56,224 nt of DNA, taken from NCBI GenBank assembly GCA_023413555.1, contig JAEZPG010000029.1, positions 1-56,224 of the forward strand, read 5' to 3'. How positions within the stretch are numbered: the first letter of the stretch is position 1; each line of letters starts with the position of its first letter. The DNA comes from Bacillota bacterium. GTDB lineage: Bacteria; Bacillota; Clostridia; Lachnospirales; Lachnospiraceae. A program made the position numbers and the translations under genes. The notes under the pieces are model-generated. The model worked only from the letters and a program-made list of their open reading frames with translations. It ran no database searches and had not been told where the DNA came from. Below are positions 1-8,654 of this stretch, in pieces.

Positions 1-2
1 AT

Positions 3-617
3 TTACCTCTCCAATGCAAAATGTGAAACTACCTTATCTATTAACTCTTCTACTGCTAATTCTCCATTATTAATAATTGAAACATACCCCAATTCTTTGC
101 ATTGTTGTTGTACCGCTTCTGCAAACAACACATCTCTGTTCATCCAGTTTTCAAAAGCCTTTTCCTTATTGCTACATTCTGCAAGAATATACGGAACCCA
201 TTCCCTTTTACTGTAATGAAAAATCTGGAATTCTTTTGAAGGTATAATTGAGATATACCTTTCAACTGGTATATTAAAGTGTTTTACCAATTTAGGCAAA
301 TACGCAGCGCCCTCCGTAATAATTCCATTTTTGCAATCTATCTGTTTTAAATCTTCTAAGATAAATTCAAATATTTCTTCGTAAATCAACAATTCCTCTT
401 CACATTGAACCAAAGGGTCTCTCATCCAGATTTGTTCTGGGGTCATTGCTTCTACTTTTAAGCAATTTTCTTTTTTATTTAACGCACCCGTTTTTATATA
501 TTTATCTAAATAGTCATCGACCTTAAAGTAATGTAAATCATATTTCTTTAAAAGTACTTCTGCTATTGTACTTTTTCCACTACAAGGCGAACCGCCAATA
601 AAATATGTATCTATCAT
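3..617 (-). CDS. P-loop kinase-like protein, uncharacterised
   Basis: A 204-residue protein with a Walker A loop GGSPCSGKST at residues 8-17, right after the first beta strand. This is the layout of small-molecule kinases of the nucleoside/shikimate/chloramphenicol-phosphotransferase kind. The substrate cannot be read from the sequence. The rest is a soluble alpha/beta protein without membrane segments. The start is supported by AAGGAGG six to seven bases upstream. The stop lies at bases 3-5, so the gene is complete at the window edge. It sits next to a decayed mobile-type module (748-1080), and a second phosphotransferase-fold gene lies beside a sister copy of that module. It may therefore be accessory cargo, for example a detoxifying kinase; that is inference. 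Confidence 0.75.
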   Translation of the reverse strand: MIDTYFIGGSPCSGKSTIAEVLLKKYDLHYFKVDDYLDKYIKTGALNKKENCLKVEAMTPEQIWMRDPLVQCEEELLIYEEIFEFILEDLKQIDCKNGIITEGAAYLPKLVKHFNIPVERYISIIPSKEFQIFHYSKREWVPYILAECSNKEKAFENWMNRDVLFAEAVQQQCKELGYVSIINNGELAVEELIDKVVSHFALER

Positions 618-747
618 TTTTGCCTCCTTAATTCATAATAATTAGCCGCAAATAATAATAGTCCAAATACCCATCGAGGCAACCTCCATTCTAGTCAAAT
701 CAACACATACTTAATTATATCAAATAACTTCATTATTACAATCAAAT

Positions 748-1080
748 TTATCGGCTACGCTCCTGATGATACATCACTTCATTATCCTGTTCTCTGTTCC
801 TTTGTTCTACTTTGGGTTTATCATCAACAAGTTTATTATTTCGGTCTGCTTCTTTTCTTCGGTTTCTTCATATTCATCTATGTTAAACCCTTGGTTTCCA
901 AATAATCGGCATAATTCTATGTATGGAAGTGAGGAAGTCCTCCTTCGTCAAAATGTCCACATCAAGCCACACAATTCCCCTCGTCTCAGTCCTTGCGTCA
1001 TAGACATAACAACAAGAAAGCGAGAACTTCTTTCTTCTTAGATGCTTCGCTTTCATCAGGATAAAATACTAATTCTTCCA
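748..1080 (-). pseudogene. Decayed copy 1 of a small accessory-gene module
   Basis: Reading down the minus strand, an ATG at 1080 with AAAGGAG upstream starts MEELVFYPDESEA, nearly the same as the start of the relic at 2760. The frame then breaks. Readable pieces in other frames follow, including a stretch with DARTETRGIVWLDVDIL. The 3' end reads VMYHQERSR then stop at 748-750, matching the end VMYQQEHSR of the relic at 2287. At least two frameshifts or internal losses separate the pieces, so no protein is expected. Flanking DNA on both sides is also repeated around 2255-2925. The module resembles accessory genes of integrative elements, but I do not recognise the family. Confidence 0.6.
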
Positions 1081-1553
1081 TAGTATTCTCCTTTAATTGG
1101 TGATTTTCAGTCTATAATATTACTTTTGGTAATATTCTGCCATATATTATCACAAAACAAAAGCGGTTTCCCTTAGTGTTTATGCAGTTTTCAAGACTTT
1201 CAAACCACTCTTTACACCTTAAATCGATATAGCACACCCCACCGCTATTTTTCTTTCTATATAGCCTTTTTCCCTTGTTTTTGGGGTGTTTAAAGGCTTT
1301 TTACACGGTTTTGGCTATACAGAAAATTGTTTTTAACACTTTTATTAAACCACTTCATTTTTTCTGTGGTAATATTTTTGGTAATATTTTTCCAGCTTTT
1401 TCAAAAGTAGTAATATTACCATCTCGCTGATATAAAAACTATAACTCAACGCACCCCAAAAGCATCTCATATATTATATGTATTTTATGGAAGTATTTCG
1501 GGGTTTTTGGCAGAGAACAAGATACTACACATTAAGCATAGTATCTCTTTTTA
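1081..1553. other. Gene-free AT-rich stretch with a response-regulator 3'-end fragment
   Basis: No intact gene is seen. Bases about 1155-1245 repeat, with roughly 85-90% identity by eye, the DNA at 2832-2925, including the last codons of the response-regulator gene at 2892. The 1117-1415 part has several copies of GGTAATATT in both orientations. A hairpin at 1520-1546 (AGATACTA/TAGTATCT) is followed by CTTTTTATC and looks like a plus-strand terminator, although no plus-strand gene remains upstream. Together this looks like the scar of an element inserted at, or recombined with, the response-regulator 3' end. Confidence 0.55.
1520..1551 (+). terminator. Hairpin terminator, orphan
   Basis: An 8-bp stem, AGATACTA (1520-1527) with TAGTATCT (1539-1546), has an 11-base loop and is followed by CTTTTT. 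The tail favours the plus strand, where no intact gene remains upstream. It may be left from a lost gene. Confidence 0.4.
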
Positions 1554-2225
1554 TCATCCCTCATATTTACGACAGATTTCAATAATACTGACATATTCGG
1601 CAATATCACTTTCTAGTACATTCATCTTTTTTAAATATCTTTCAGCCAAATAAGTGTTAAATTGATTAATAAGGAAATAAGTTCTTGCCACATCATACAA
1701 AGCAGGACCATAACAGACATTCATAAAATCAATAACGATAGGTGTTCCATCTTCTCTTATTAGTATATTATTAGGATGAAAATCTCCGTGTAATATGCAA
1801 TCACCATCTGGTAAAACATTTATTTTATCAAGTATTATCTGGTAATTCGCTGTTTTACTTTTTACCATTGCCGCCAGGAATTCTTTATATGATAATACAT
1901 TCTTTGAATGATGATTAATGATATCCAGATGCAATTTAACAAACATATCTAAATATTGTTCAAAAGTTTCCGCATTCGCATTCATAAGATTTAATAAAAT
2001 CTCCCCATCAATCTTCTCATAAATAATGCCATTACGGTTTTCTATCGTAACTATGTGAAACGGCTCAGGAATTCTAATCTTGCAATTATGCATTTCCTTG
2101 GCATTTTGAAATTCCAATTCTACATACTCACGAGGATATCCTTCATAAAAAAGTTTGCATATTTTCCCATCTACATATTCAAAAACTTCTGCCGTATTAC
2201 CTTTTCCTAATAATTTCATTAGCAT
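1554..2225 (-). CDS. Aminoglycoside phosphotransferase-fold (APH/choline kinase-like) protein
   Basis: A 223-residue protein of the APH/choline-kinase superfamily. A kinase-like glycine loop LGKGNTAEVF lies at residues 6-15. The catalytic loop HGDFHPNN is at 146-153 (base D148, metal-ligand N153), and the metal-binding aspartate is in IDF (D166). The family moves phosphate from ATP or GTP to hydroxyls on aminoglycosides, macrolides, choline or other small molecules. The substrate is not predictable here. It is slightly shorter than typical APH enzymes (about 260-300). Two ATG codons compete, at 2225 and 2219; AAAGGAGAG fits either. It lies between two copies of a decayed accessory module, so it is probably cargo. 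Confidence 0.8.
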   Translation of the reverse strand: MLMKLLGKGNTAEVFEYVDGKICKLFYEGYPREYVELEFQNAKEMHNCKIRIPEPFHIVTIENRNGIIYEKIDGEILLNLMNANAETFEQYLDMFVKLHLDIINHHSKNVLSYKEFLAAMVKSKTANYQIILDKINVLPDGDCILHGDFHPNNILIREDGTPIVIDFMNVCYGPALYDVARTYFLINQFNTYLAERYLKKMNVLESDIAEYVSIIEICRKYEG

Positions 2226-2286
2226 GTCTCTCCTTTAAATATTAATAAAAAAATTATATCAAATATCCTCATTTTTACAATCCAAT

Positions 2287-2472
2287 TTATCGGCTATGTT
2301 CCTGCTGATACATCACTTCATAAGCCTTTTCTCCGTTTTTTGGCTCTAATTTGGCTTTATCATCAATGAGTTTATTATATCGGTCTGCCAATTCGTTGTA
2401 TTCCTTTACCATAGTATCTATTTTTATTAAGTTCTTTTTTCTGCTCCATTTTCTTCTTATATTCTTTTTCAT
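2287..2472 (-). pseudogene. Copy 2 relic, 3' coiled-coil part of an accessory gene
   Basis: The open frame gives about 61 residues ending VMYQQEHSR, with a charged helical middle (EYNELADRYNKLIDD). The 5' part reads more naturally as coiled coil in another frame (YEKEYKKKMEQKKELNK), which suggests a frameshift near 2410-2420 and loss of the true 5' end. The 3' end is repeated in the relic at 748-1080. The ATG at 2472 has only a weak GGTGG upstream. It is probably not functional; function unknown. Confidence 0.45.
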
Positions 2473-2510
2473 ACAATCCACCTTGCTTCTTTTCTTTCTT
2501 AAATGACAAA

Positions 2511-2534
2511 AGCAGGAGTTTTTATGCTCCTGCT
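2511..2534 (-). terminator. Hairpin terminator between the copy 2 relics
   Basis: An 8-bp perfect stem, AGCAGGAG (2511-2518) with CTCCTGCT (2527-2534), and an 8-base loop. On the minus strand it is followed by a T-rich tail, just after the stop at 2541. Confidence 0.6.
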
Positions 2535-2540
2535 TGTTTG

Positions 2541-2760
2541 CTATTTGTATTCAATAAGTATGTCTTCGGGTGGATTGCCTTTTAATTGTTCCGCTTTGGC
2601 TTTTTCCAATCGTTGCTGCTTCTGTGCCTGCTTTTTTACGAATTCCTTTAATTCTTCATCATAGATTTCCACCCTGCCAAAATCGGCAGTAGCCTCATAA
2701 GAAAACTTCTTTCTTCTTTGGTGCTTCGCTTTCATCAAAATTAAATACTAATTCTTCCAT
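2541..2760 (-). pseudogene. Copy 2 relic, small accessory protein with frameshift
   Basis: The natural start is the ATG at 2760 (MEELVFNFDESEAPKKK), the same start as the relic at 1080. Its frame stops after about 21 residues. The main open frame (FSYEATADFGRVEIYDEEL... to the stop at 2541) is reached only by a one-base shift in an A/G-rich run near 2700-2712, so the gene looks frameshifted. The product would be about 72 residues, highly charged and helical (EELKEFVKKQAQKQQRLEKAK). No known function. If the slippery AAGAAGAAAGAAG run allowed frameshifting it could still be made, but a pseudogene is simpler. Confidence 0.5.
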
Positions 2761-2891
2761 CGCGTTCTTCTTTGCATTGAGATTTTCAGCCTATGGTTAT
2801 ACTTTTTGTAATATTTTATTATATATTACCACACAACAAAAGCGGTTTTTCCTTAGTGTTTATGCGGTTTTCAAGACTTTCAAACCAATCC

Positions 2892-3581
2892 TTACACCTT
2901 AAAGCGATAGCCTACACCCCAAATTGTCTCGATATACTGAGGTTTGGAGGTATTTACTTCTAACTTTTCTCTTATTTTTTTAATATGCACTGTTACAGTC
3001 GCTATATCTCCTAGGGACTCCATGTCCCATATTTCCTTAAATAACTCCTCCTTGGTATAGACATGATTAGGATGTTCTGCCAAAAAGGTCAAAAGATCAA
3101 ATTCCTTGGTAGTAAAGCTCTTTTCCTCATTGTTTATATATACTCTTCTGGCAGTCTTATCTATTTTTAGGCCATGAATCTCAACCATACTATTGACCTC
3201 TGCCCCACTTCCCACTAACCGCTCATACCTTGCCAAATGGGCTTTTACCCTGGCAACCAGCTCGCTAGGGCTAAATGGTTTGGTCATATAGTCATCCGCT
3301 CCCTGGCCTAGACCTCGAATCTTGTCGATATCCTCTCGTTTGGCTGACACCATTAGGATCGGAATATTCTTTCTCTCCCGAATTTGTTTGCAAATCTCAA
3401 ATCCATCTATGGACGGAAGCATCAAATCTAGAATAATCAAATCATAGTCCTTCTTTAATGCCAGATTAAGACCTTCTTCCCCATCACATTCTATCTCTAC
3501 TTCAAAATCACTTAATTCTAAATAATCTTTTTCCAATTCCGCTATGGAACGCTCATCCTCAATGATTAGTATCTTGCTCAT
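2892..3581 (-). CDS. OmpR/PhoB-family response regulator
   Basis: A 229-residue DNA-binding response regulator. The receiver domain (about 1-120) has acidic pocket E8/D9, phospho-acceptor D52 in LDLMLPSIDG, and TKPF with the switch lysine. A C-terminal winged helix (about 130-229) ends VTVHIKKIREKLE...WGVGYRFKV. The ATG at 3581 was preferred to the upstream TTG. It overlaps the 3' end of the sensor kinase gene by 23 bases, implying translational coupling. No target gene is next to it; downstream lies the relic module. DNA repeating its last codons is found near 1170-1245. Regulon unknown. Confidence 0.93.
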   Translation of the reverse strand: MSKILIIEDERSIAELEKDYLELSDFEVEIECDGEEGLNLALKKDYDLIILDLMLPSIDGFEICKQIRERKNIPILMVSAKREDIDKIRGLGQGADDYMTKPFSPSELVARVKAHLARYERLVGSGAEVNSMVEIHGLKIDKTARRVYINNEEKSFTTKEFDLLTFLAEHPNHVYTKEELFKEIWDMESLGDIATVTVHIKKIREKLEVNTSKPQYIETIWGVGYRFKV

Positions 3582-5058
3582 CAACCTTCATCTCCTTTTT
3601 TAATGATATCGAAATGGTAGTGCCCATTCCTTCCTTACTATTTACAGAGATTGTTCCTCCATGATCTTCTACAATCTTCTTTGCAATCGCCAGTCCCAAT
3701 CCCGAACCTCCGGTTGAAGAGTTTCTAGAAGAGTCAGCCCGGTAAAAGCGATCAAAGATTCTATTCTGATCCGCCTCCCGAATCCCTCTTCCATTGTCCT
3801 CTATCTGAATATGAACAGAATCCTCGTCTTCCGATACTCGGATGTTGATAATTCCCGGCTTTTTATCCATATATTTTACAGAATTTCCAATGATGTTGTT
3901 AATGACACGTTTCATCTGCTCTGTGTCCAGCATAATACTCAGATTGTGGTTGGCATAGTTAAAGTATCCAATATCAATATTCTTTACCTCTAAATCTAAC
4001 ATCAAGTCATTAATACAGTCGTTAAAATACTGCTGTAGATTGACCTTCATAAAGTTATAAGGAATCGTATCCGTATCTAGCTTACTGTAAAGAGATAGTT
4101 CATCTACCAATACTGCTAGGTCATTGGCCTTGGTATAAATGGTCTTAAGGTATTTCTCACGCTTCTCTGGTGTATCAGCCACACCATCCAAGATCCCTTC
4201 TGTATAGCCCTTTATAGCGGTAATTGGTGTTTTAAGATCATGAGAAATATTACTAATCAGCTCTTTGGAGCTTTGCTCATATTGCAACTTTGTATCAATC
4301 AACTCCTTTAACTTTAGACGCATTTCCTCAAAGTCTTCACAGAGAAGGCCGATCTCATCTTTGCTAGAGCTTTTTAAGGAATAACTTAAATCCCCTTCCT
4401 TCATCCTACAAGTAGCAAATCTTAATTTATTAATTGGCTTAATGAGGAAATTGTACAGCCAACCAGTAATAAGAATAGCTGTAAACAGGATAATCATAAG
4501 GAGAGAGATACAGAATTCTACTACAAATCCTTTGATTTGTGGAACTAATGTGTTTAAACTAGTTACCACAAAGATACTATATTCATCATTATTTAGATAA
4601 ACATCCTGCTGCTTGAGTAGATAGGAGGTCTGTCCATTTAAATAATAACCTCCATCTGTATCCACAGAATAATCCCCAAATGCAGGGAGAGAGGCCTCCA
4701 AAAATCCTTTATCCATGGTATTCCCTGAAAAAATAATTTCCCCATTTTTACGAACTACTAAAAAGGAATATTTATTTACAAGATGCTGATTGAGTGCAAT
4801 AATGTTCTCCTCACTGACTAATTTACTTGGCTCCTTTAAGGCCTCTAGTTTAATATGATTATAGACATCTCGAGTGACATTATTCATTATTCGGATTGGA
4901 TTCTGGATTACGTCCAGACTTCCACCACTAACATCATAGGATTTCTCTATAGATTTAAGTTGCTGTTTAATAATTAGACTACTAGTGCCTATAATAAGTG
5001 TAATAGGGAGAACGATAGTAGCTAGGAAAGCAACTAATAACTTTATTCTTAATTTCAT
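3559..5058 (-). CDS. Membrane sensor histidine kinase
   Basis: A 499-residue sensor kinase. TM1 is at about 8-30, then an extracytoplasmic domain of about 145 residues (31-177), TM2 at 178-203, HAMP at about 205-257, and HisKA with phospho-acceptor H273 in ISHDLKTPITAIKGY. The ATPase domain has the N box (NIIGNSVKYMDK), DNGRGI and GGSGLGLAI. It feeds the overlapping response regulator at 2892. The sensed signal is not evident; the outer domain looks like a generic sensor with no motif I recognise. It is transcribed away from metK. Confidence 0.93.
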   Translation of the reverse strand: MKLRIKLLVAFLATIVLPITLIIGTSSLIIKQQLKSIEKSYDVSGGSLDVIQNPIRIMNNVTRDVYNHIKLEALKEPSKLVSEENIIALNQHLVNKYSFLVVRKNGEIIFSGNTMDKGFLEASLPAFGDYSVDTDGGYYLNGQTSYLLKQQDVYLNNDEYSIFVVTSLNTLVPQIKGFVVEFCISLLMIILFTAILITGWLYNFLIKPINKLRFATCRMKEGDLSYSLKSSSKDEIGLLCEDFEEMRLKLKELIDTKLQYEQSSKELISNISHDLKTPITAIKGYTEGILDGVADTPEKREKYLKTIYTKANDLAVLVDELSLYSKLDTDTIPYNFMKVNLQQYFNDCINDLMLDLEVKNIDIGYFNYANHNLSIMLDTEQMKRVINNIIGNSVKYMDKKPGIINIRVSEDEDSVHIQIEDNGRGIREADQNRIFDRFYRADSSRNSSTGGSGLGLAIAKKIVEDHGGTISVNSKEGMGTTISISLKKEMKVDEQDTNH

Positions 5059-5226
5059 AGGCTCACTCTCTCATTATGTTTATAATACCTCTATTATAAC
5101 ATAGTCTATAAACCTATATGTATAAACAAATTCTGAGGTTTCTAAAGGTTTTATAAATTATAACCCTTTGTCTATGCAGATCTATGTCAATTTAAATGGT
5201 ATAATCTATCATGAAACAAAATATAC

Positions 5227-5255
5227 TTGACGTATGTAGAAAAAACAGTTAATCT
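5227..5255 (+). promoter_or_regulatory. Sigma-A promoter of the metK leader
   Basis: TTGACG (5227-5232), a 17-base spacer and TAATCT (5250-5255). The predicted start near 5262 lies just ahead of the riboswitch. Confidence 0.6.
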
Positions 5256-5282
5256 AGTGTAGTAATATTAATATGGTTAATA

Positions 5283-5427
5283 TCTTATTTGGAGTGGCGG
5301 AGAGTGAAGGCTCTATGAAACCACGGCAACCCCATTATGGAAGGTGCCAATCTGAGCGAGCAATCGAACAATAAGATGATTTGATAGTAGCGTAATCAAG
5401 TTCATCTTAGGATGAACTTATTTTTTT
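5283..5427 (+). promoter_or_regulatory. SAM-I (S-box) riboswitch with terminator, controls metK
   Basis: The aptamer is closed by P1 TCTTATT (5283-5289) with AATAAGA (5370-5376). It contains the S-box core (GAGTGGCGGAGAG, ATGAAACCACGGCAACC, AAGGTGCCAA). The expression platform is visible: terminator AAGTTCATC (5398-5406) with GATGAACTT (5411-5419) and a T run at 5421-5427. The rival antiterminator is TAAGATGA (5372-5379) with TCATCTTA (5402-5409). SAM binding holds the P1 3' strand, so the terminator forms. This is the expected feedback on SAM synthetase. Confidence 0.95.
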
Positions 5428-5513
5428 GAAATAAATTACACAAACTGAGATTACACAACATTGAATCGTTGGACTAAGATAAGGTGTTATCTATTTAGCT
5501 AAGGAGGTTTTTT

Positions 5514-6701
5514 ATGGAAAAATATTTATTTACATCAGAATCTGTGACAGAAGGGCACCCTGATAAAATCTGTGACCAGATATCAGATGCTGTATTAGAT
5601 GCATTATTAGAGCAAGACCCTATGAGCCGTGTTGCTTGCGAGACTGCTATTACAACCGGTCTTGTGCTTGTAATGGGTGAGGTAACTACTCAGGGTTATG
5701 TTGACATTCAGAAAATCGTACGTGATACCATTCGTGAAATTGGATATGATCATTCCGAATATGGCTTTGATGCCAATACCTGCGGTGTTATGGTAGCTTT
5801 AGATGAGCAATCCCCTGACATTGCTATGGGAGTTGATAAAGCCTTAGAGGCCCGTGATGGAGAGTTGACTGATGCTGAGATTGAGGCAATCGGTGCCGGT
5901 GATCAAGGTATGATGTTTGGTTTTGCCAGCAATGAGACAGCGGAATATATGCCTTATCCTATTTCCCTCGCTCATAAATTAACTAAGAAGTTATCTGAGG
6001 TTCGTAAAAATGGTACTCTGCCTTATCTTCGCCCAGATGGTAAATCTCAGGTAACCGTAGAGTATGATGAGAATGGGTCACCTATTCATCTAAATGCTGT
6101 GGTACTGTCCACTCAGCATGATGAATCTATCAGTCAAGAGCAAATCCATAAGGATATTAAGGAATATGTTTTTAAGTCTGTTCTTCCTGAAGAGTTAGTG
6201 GATGAGAAGACCAAGTTCTTCATTAACCCAACTGGTCGCTTTGTCATCGGCGGACCTAACGGAGATAGTGGTTTAACCGGTCGTAAGATTATCGTAGACA
6301 CCTACGGCGGATATGCTCGCCACGGTGGTGGTGCTTTCTCAGGTAAAGATTGCACCAAGGTAGACCGCTCTGCTGCTTATGCAGCCCGCTACGTGGCGAA
6401 AAACCTGGTAGCTGCCGGCTTAGCTGACAAATGTGAGATTCAGCTTTCCTATGCTATCGGCGTCGCATCTCCTACGTCAATTAATGTAGAGACATTTGGT
6501 ACCGGTAAATTAGAGGATACCAAATTAGTAGAGATTGTACGGGAACATTTTGATTTACGTCCAGCTGGAATCATCCAGATGCTGAACTTAAGAAGACCTA
6601 TTTACAAGCAAACTGCAGCTTATGGTCATTTCGGCCGTAATGATCTTTCACTTCCTTGGGAAGCACTTGACAAGGTAGACGAATTAAAGACTTATTTATA
6701 A
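5514..6701 (+). CDS. metK: S-adenosylmethionine synthetase
   Basis: Makes SAM from methionine and ATP; cytoplasmic. The 395-residue length is typical of bacterial MetK. Hallmarks are GHPDK at 14-18, the GAGDQGMMFGFA ATP-binding motif and the GGGAFSGKD phosphate loop. AAGGAGG lies upstream of the ATG. It is monocistronic: a SAM-I riboswitch precedes it and a hairpin terminator follows, so expression should fall when SAM is plentiful. Confidence 0.98.
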   Translation: MEKYLFTSESVTEGHPDKICDQISDAVLDALLEQDPMSRVACETAITTGLVLVMGEVTTQGYVDIQKIVRDTIREIGYDHSEYGFDANTCGVMVALDEQSPDIAMGVDKALEARDGELTDAEIEAIGAGDQGMMFGFASNETAEYMPYPISLAHKLTKKLSEVRKNGTLPYLRPDGKSQVTVEYDENGSPIHLNAVVLSTQHDESISQEQIHKDIKEYVFKSVLPEELVDEKTKFFINPTGRFVIGGPNGDSGLTGRKIIVDTYGGYARHGGGAFSGKDCTKVDRSAAYAARYVAKNLVAAGLADKCEIQLSYAIGVASPTSINVETFGTGKLEDTKLVEIVREHFDLRPAGIIQMLNLRRPIYKQTAAYGHFGRNDLSLPWEALDKVDELKTYL

Positions 6702-6730
6702 GCATAATCAGTAAAAGATAGGTAATGCAA

Positions 6731-6764
6731 AAAAGAAGCCCCTTAGTTATGAGGCTTCTTTTTT
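6731..6764 (+). terminator. Terminator of metK
   Basis: Stem AAAAGAAGCC (6731-6740) with GGCTTCTTTT (6753-6762), 12-base loop, T-rich tail. Confidence 0.85.
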
Positions 6765-6804
6765 ATTGCTCTATATTGTCCTACTACTATGCTTTTTTCC
6801 TCAT

Positions 6805-7119
6805 TTATCCTTCCCGTAATTCGAAGTGAATTAAGAAGGAAAGTAAAGCCCTCAGTACAATAATTGCACCAAGAATATATATCTCCTGAATATCGCGAAT
6901 CAATACTGTCTTTAATATCTCTGCACCCATTTTATATTCCAGTGCAAGTGCCAGCGAGAACGCCAATTTCTGTTTTACTGGATATTGCTTCTTTCTCACA
7001 AGGGATATAATATACATACCAAAGGTCTGGACCGCACTGATTAGAATGATAATGACTCCGATTAGTTCTAAAACCTGAATAATTAGTGGTATGAGAAAAT
7101 TTAATATGTGTTCTAACAT
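6805..7119 (-). CDS. DUF1622 small membrane protein
   Basis: A 104-residue protein with TM segments at about 10-32 and 76-96 and a middle stretch ALALEYKMGAEILKTV. This matches the DUF1622 family pattern (hydrophobic helix, conserved ALE-K-AxxIL block, second helix). Function unknown. It converges with metK and stands alone. The start has an AGGAG-type site a few bases upstream. Confidence 0.75.
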   Translation of the reverse strand: MLEHILNFLIPLIIQVLELIGVIIILISAVQTFGMYIISLVRKKQYPVKQKLAFSLALALEYKMGAEILKTVLIRDIQEIYILGAIIVLRALLSFLIHFELREG

Positions 7120-7171
7120 TTTTTGTTCTCCTTTATGTTATCAATAGTATTTATTTATAAATGCAAAAAAA

Positions 7172-7202
7172 TAAAACCAGTCTTATTATTAAACTGGTTT
7201 TA
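7172..7202 (-). terminator. Terminator of murA
   Basis: A 10-bp perfect stem, TAAAACCAGT (7172-7181) with ACTGGTTTTA (7193-7202). On the minus strand it is followed by ATTTTTTTG. Confidence 0.85.
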
Positions 7203-7230
7203 CTTAATTGCAGATAATCCTTGGATATAA

Positions 7231-8529
7231 TCAACCAACCTTAAGTTTAAACTTCTGGATGGCTTTCTCATCAGTCTGTTCCAGTTTTTCAATAACCCCA
7301 CCAAGAGTTTGGAACTTTAACTCTAATTCCTCATATCCTCTTTCAATATACTCAATAGAATCTACAATAGTAATCCCTTCTGCTGCCAATCCTGCTACTA
7401 CTAGAGCTGCTCCAGCACGTAGGTCAGGTGCACTTACAATGGCACCAGAAAGCTTAGTTCCCCCGTCTATAATAGCACTGTTACCTTCTACTTTTATCTT
7501 AGCCCCCATACGGGAAAGTTCATCAACATATTTAAATCTATTCTCAAAAATACTTTCTGTTACAATACTGGTTCCATTGGATAAAGCCAACAACGTTGTA
7601 ATCTGTGGCTGCATATCAGTTGGGAATCCTGGATATGGTAACGTCTTTACATGAGTGTGGCCAAGACGTTTAGTTGCCATAACACGTACTGCGTCGTCAA
7701 ATTCTTCTACATAAGCACCAATTTCTTCAAGTTTTGCAGAAATCGCCTCTAAATGTTTTGGAATTACATTCTTAATTAATATATCACCTTTTGTCGCAGC
7801 TGCCGCAATCATAAAGGTTCCTGCTTCAATTTGGTCAGGAATAATGGAATACTCACAACCATGAAGTCTTCTTACGCCATTAATACGAATAACATCTGTA
7901 CCGGCTCCCTTAATATCTGCACCCATAGAGTTTAACATATTGGCTACATCTACTACATGAGGCTCCTTCGCTGAGTTTTCAATAATAGTTTTTCCATTAG
8001 AAAGTACTGCTGCCAGCATAATATTAATTGTAGCACCAACAGTAACCATATCCAGATAGATATGATTGCCCTCTAACTCAGACGCACTGGCATCAATCAT
8101 TCCATTTTGAATCAGGACATTAGCACCTAAGGCTTCAAATCCTTTAATGTGCTGATCAATCGGTCTACTACCAATATTACAGCCACCAGGAAGAGCTACC
8201 TGAGCCTTTTTGTATTTACCAAGTAGTGCACCTAATAAATAATAAGATGCTCTAATTTTACGAATAAAATCATAATCAATACTATAATTGTCAATACTAC
8301 TACCATTAATCTTTATTACATGAGAACCAACACGCTCTACTTTTGCGCCAATTCCCTCAATTGCTTGTAAAATCACCTTAATGTCTCGTACATTAGGTAC
8401 ATTCTCTATCGTCACTGTTTCATCTGCCATAATTGCTGCAGCCAATATTGCTAATGCTGCATTCTTTGCTCCACCAATTGTAACTTCACCAACCAATGGC
8501 TTCCCGCCTTTTATAATATACTGCTCCAT
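7231..8529 (-). CDS. murA: UDP-N-acetylglucosamine 1-carboxyvinyltransferase
   Basis: First committed step of peptidoglycan synthesis: transfers enolpyruvate from PEP to UDP-GlcNAc in the cytoplasm. At 432 residues it is slightly longer than typical. The GGAKNAAL motif carries catalytic K22/N23. Active-site cysteine C117 lies in PGGCNIGSRPID, so fosfomycin would be expected to alkylate it. PGFPTDMQPQ and the late DLRAGAAL motif are present. Low-GC Gram-positives often carry two paralogues (MurA1/MurA2); which one this is cannot be told here. Confidence 0.96.
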   Translation of the reverse strand: MEQYIIKGGKPLVGEVTIGGAKNAALAILAAAIMADETVTIENVPNVRDIKVILQAIEGIGAKVERVGSHVIKINGSSIDNYSIDYDFIRKIRASYYLLGALLGKYKKAQVALPGGCNIGSRPIDQHIKGFEALGANVLIQNGMIDASASELEGNHIYLDMVTVGATINIMLAAVLSNGKTIIENSAKEPHVVDVANMLNSMGADIKGAGTDVIRINGVRRLHGCEYSIIPDQIEAGTFMIAAAATKGDILIKNVIPKHLEAISAKLEEIGAYVEEFDDAVRVMATKRLGHTHVKTLPYPGFPTDMQPQITTLLALSNGTSIVTESIFENRFKYVDELSRMGAKIKVEGNSAIIDGGTKLSGAIVSAPDLRAGAALVVAGLAAEGITIVDSIEYIERGYEELELKFQTLGGVIEKLEQTDEKAIQKFKLKVG

Positions 8530-8654
8530 CGCACACCTCTATAATATCTCTTTTTTGAGTAATTAACATTTGCTCATTTACGCATTTACGAATATCTTTA
8601 CATTTTGATTACATTACATCACATTATAGCATAAAGTTTCTATCTTGTAAAAGA

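Noticed and set aside
766..1041. 91-codon plus-strand frame
   Set aside because: It is the reverse of the decayed minus-strand module copy 1; no ribosome site.
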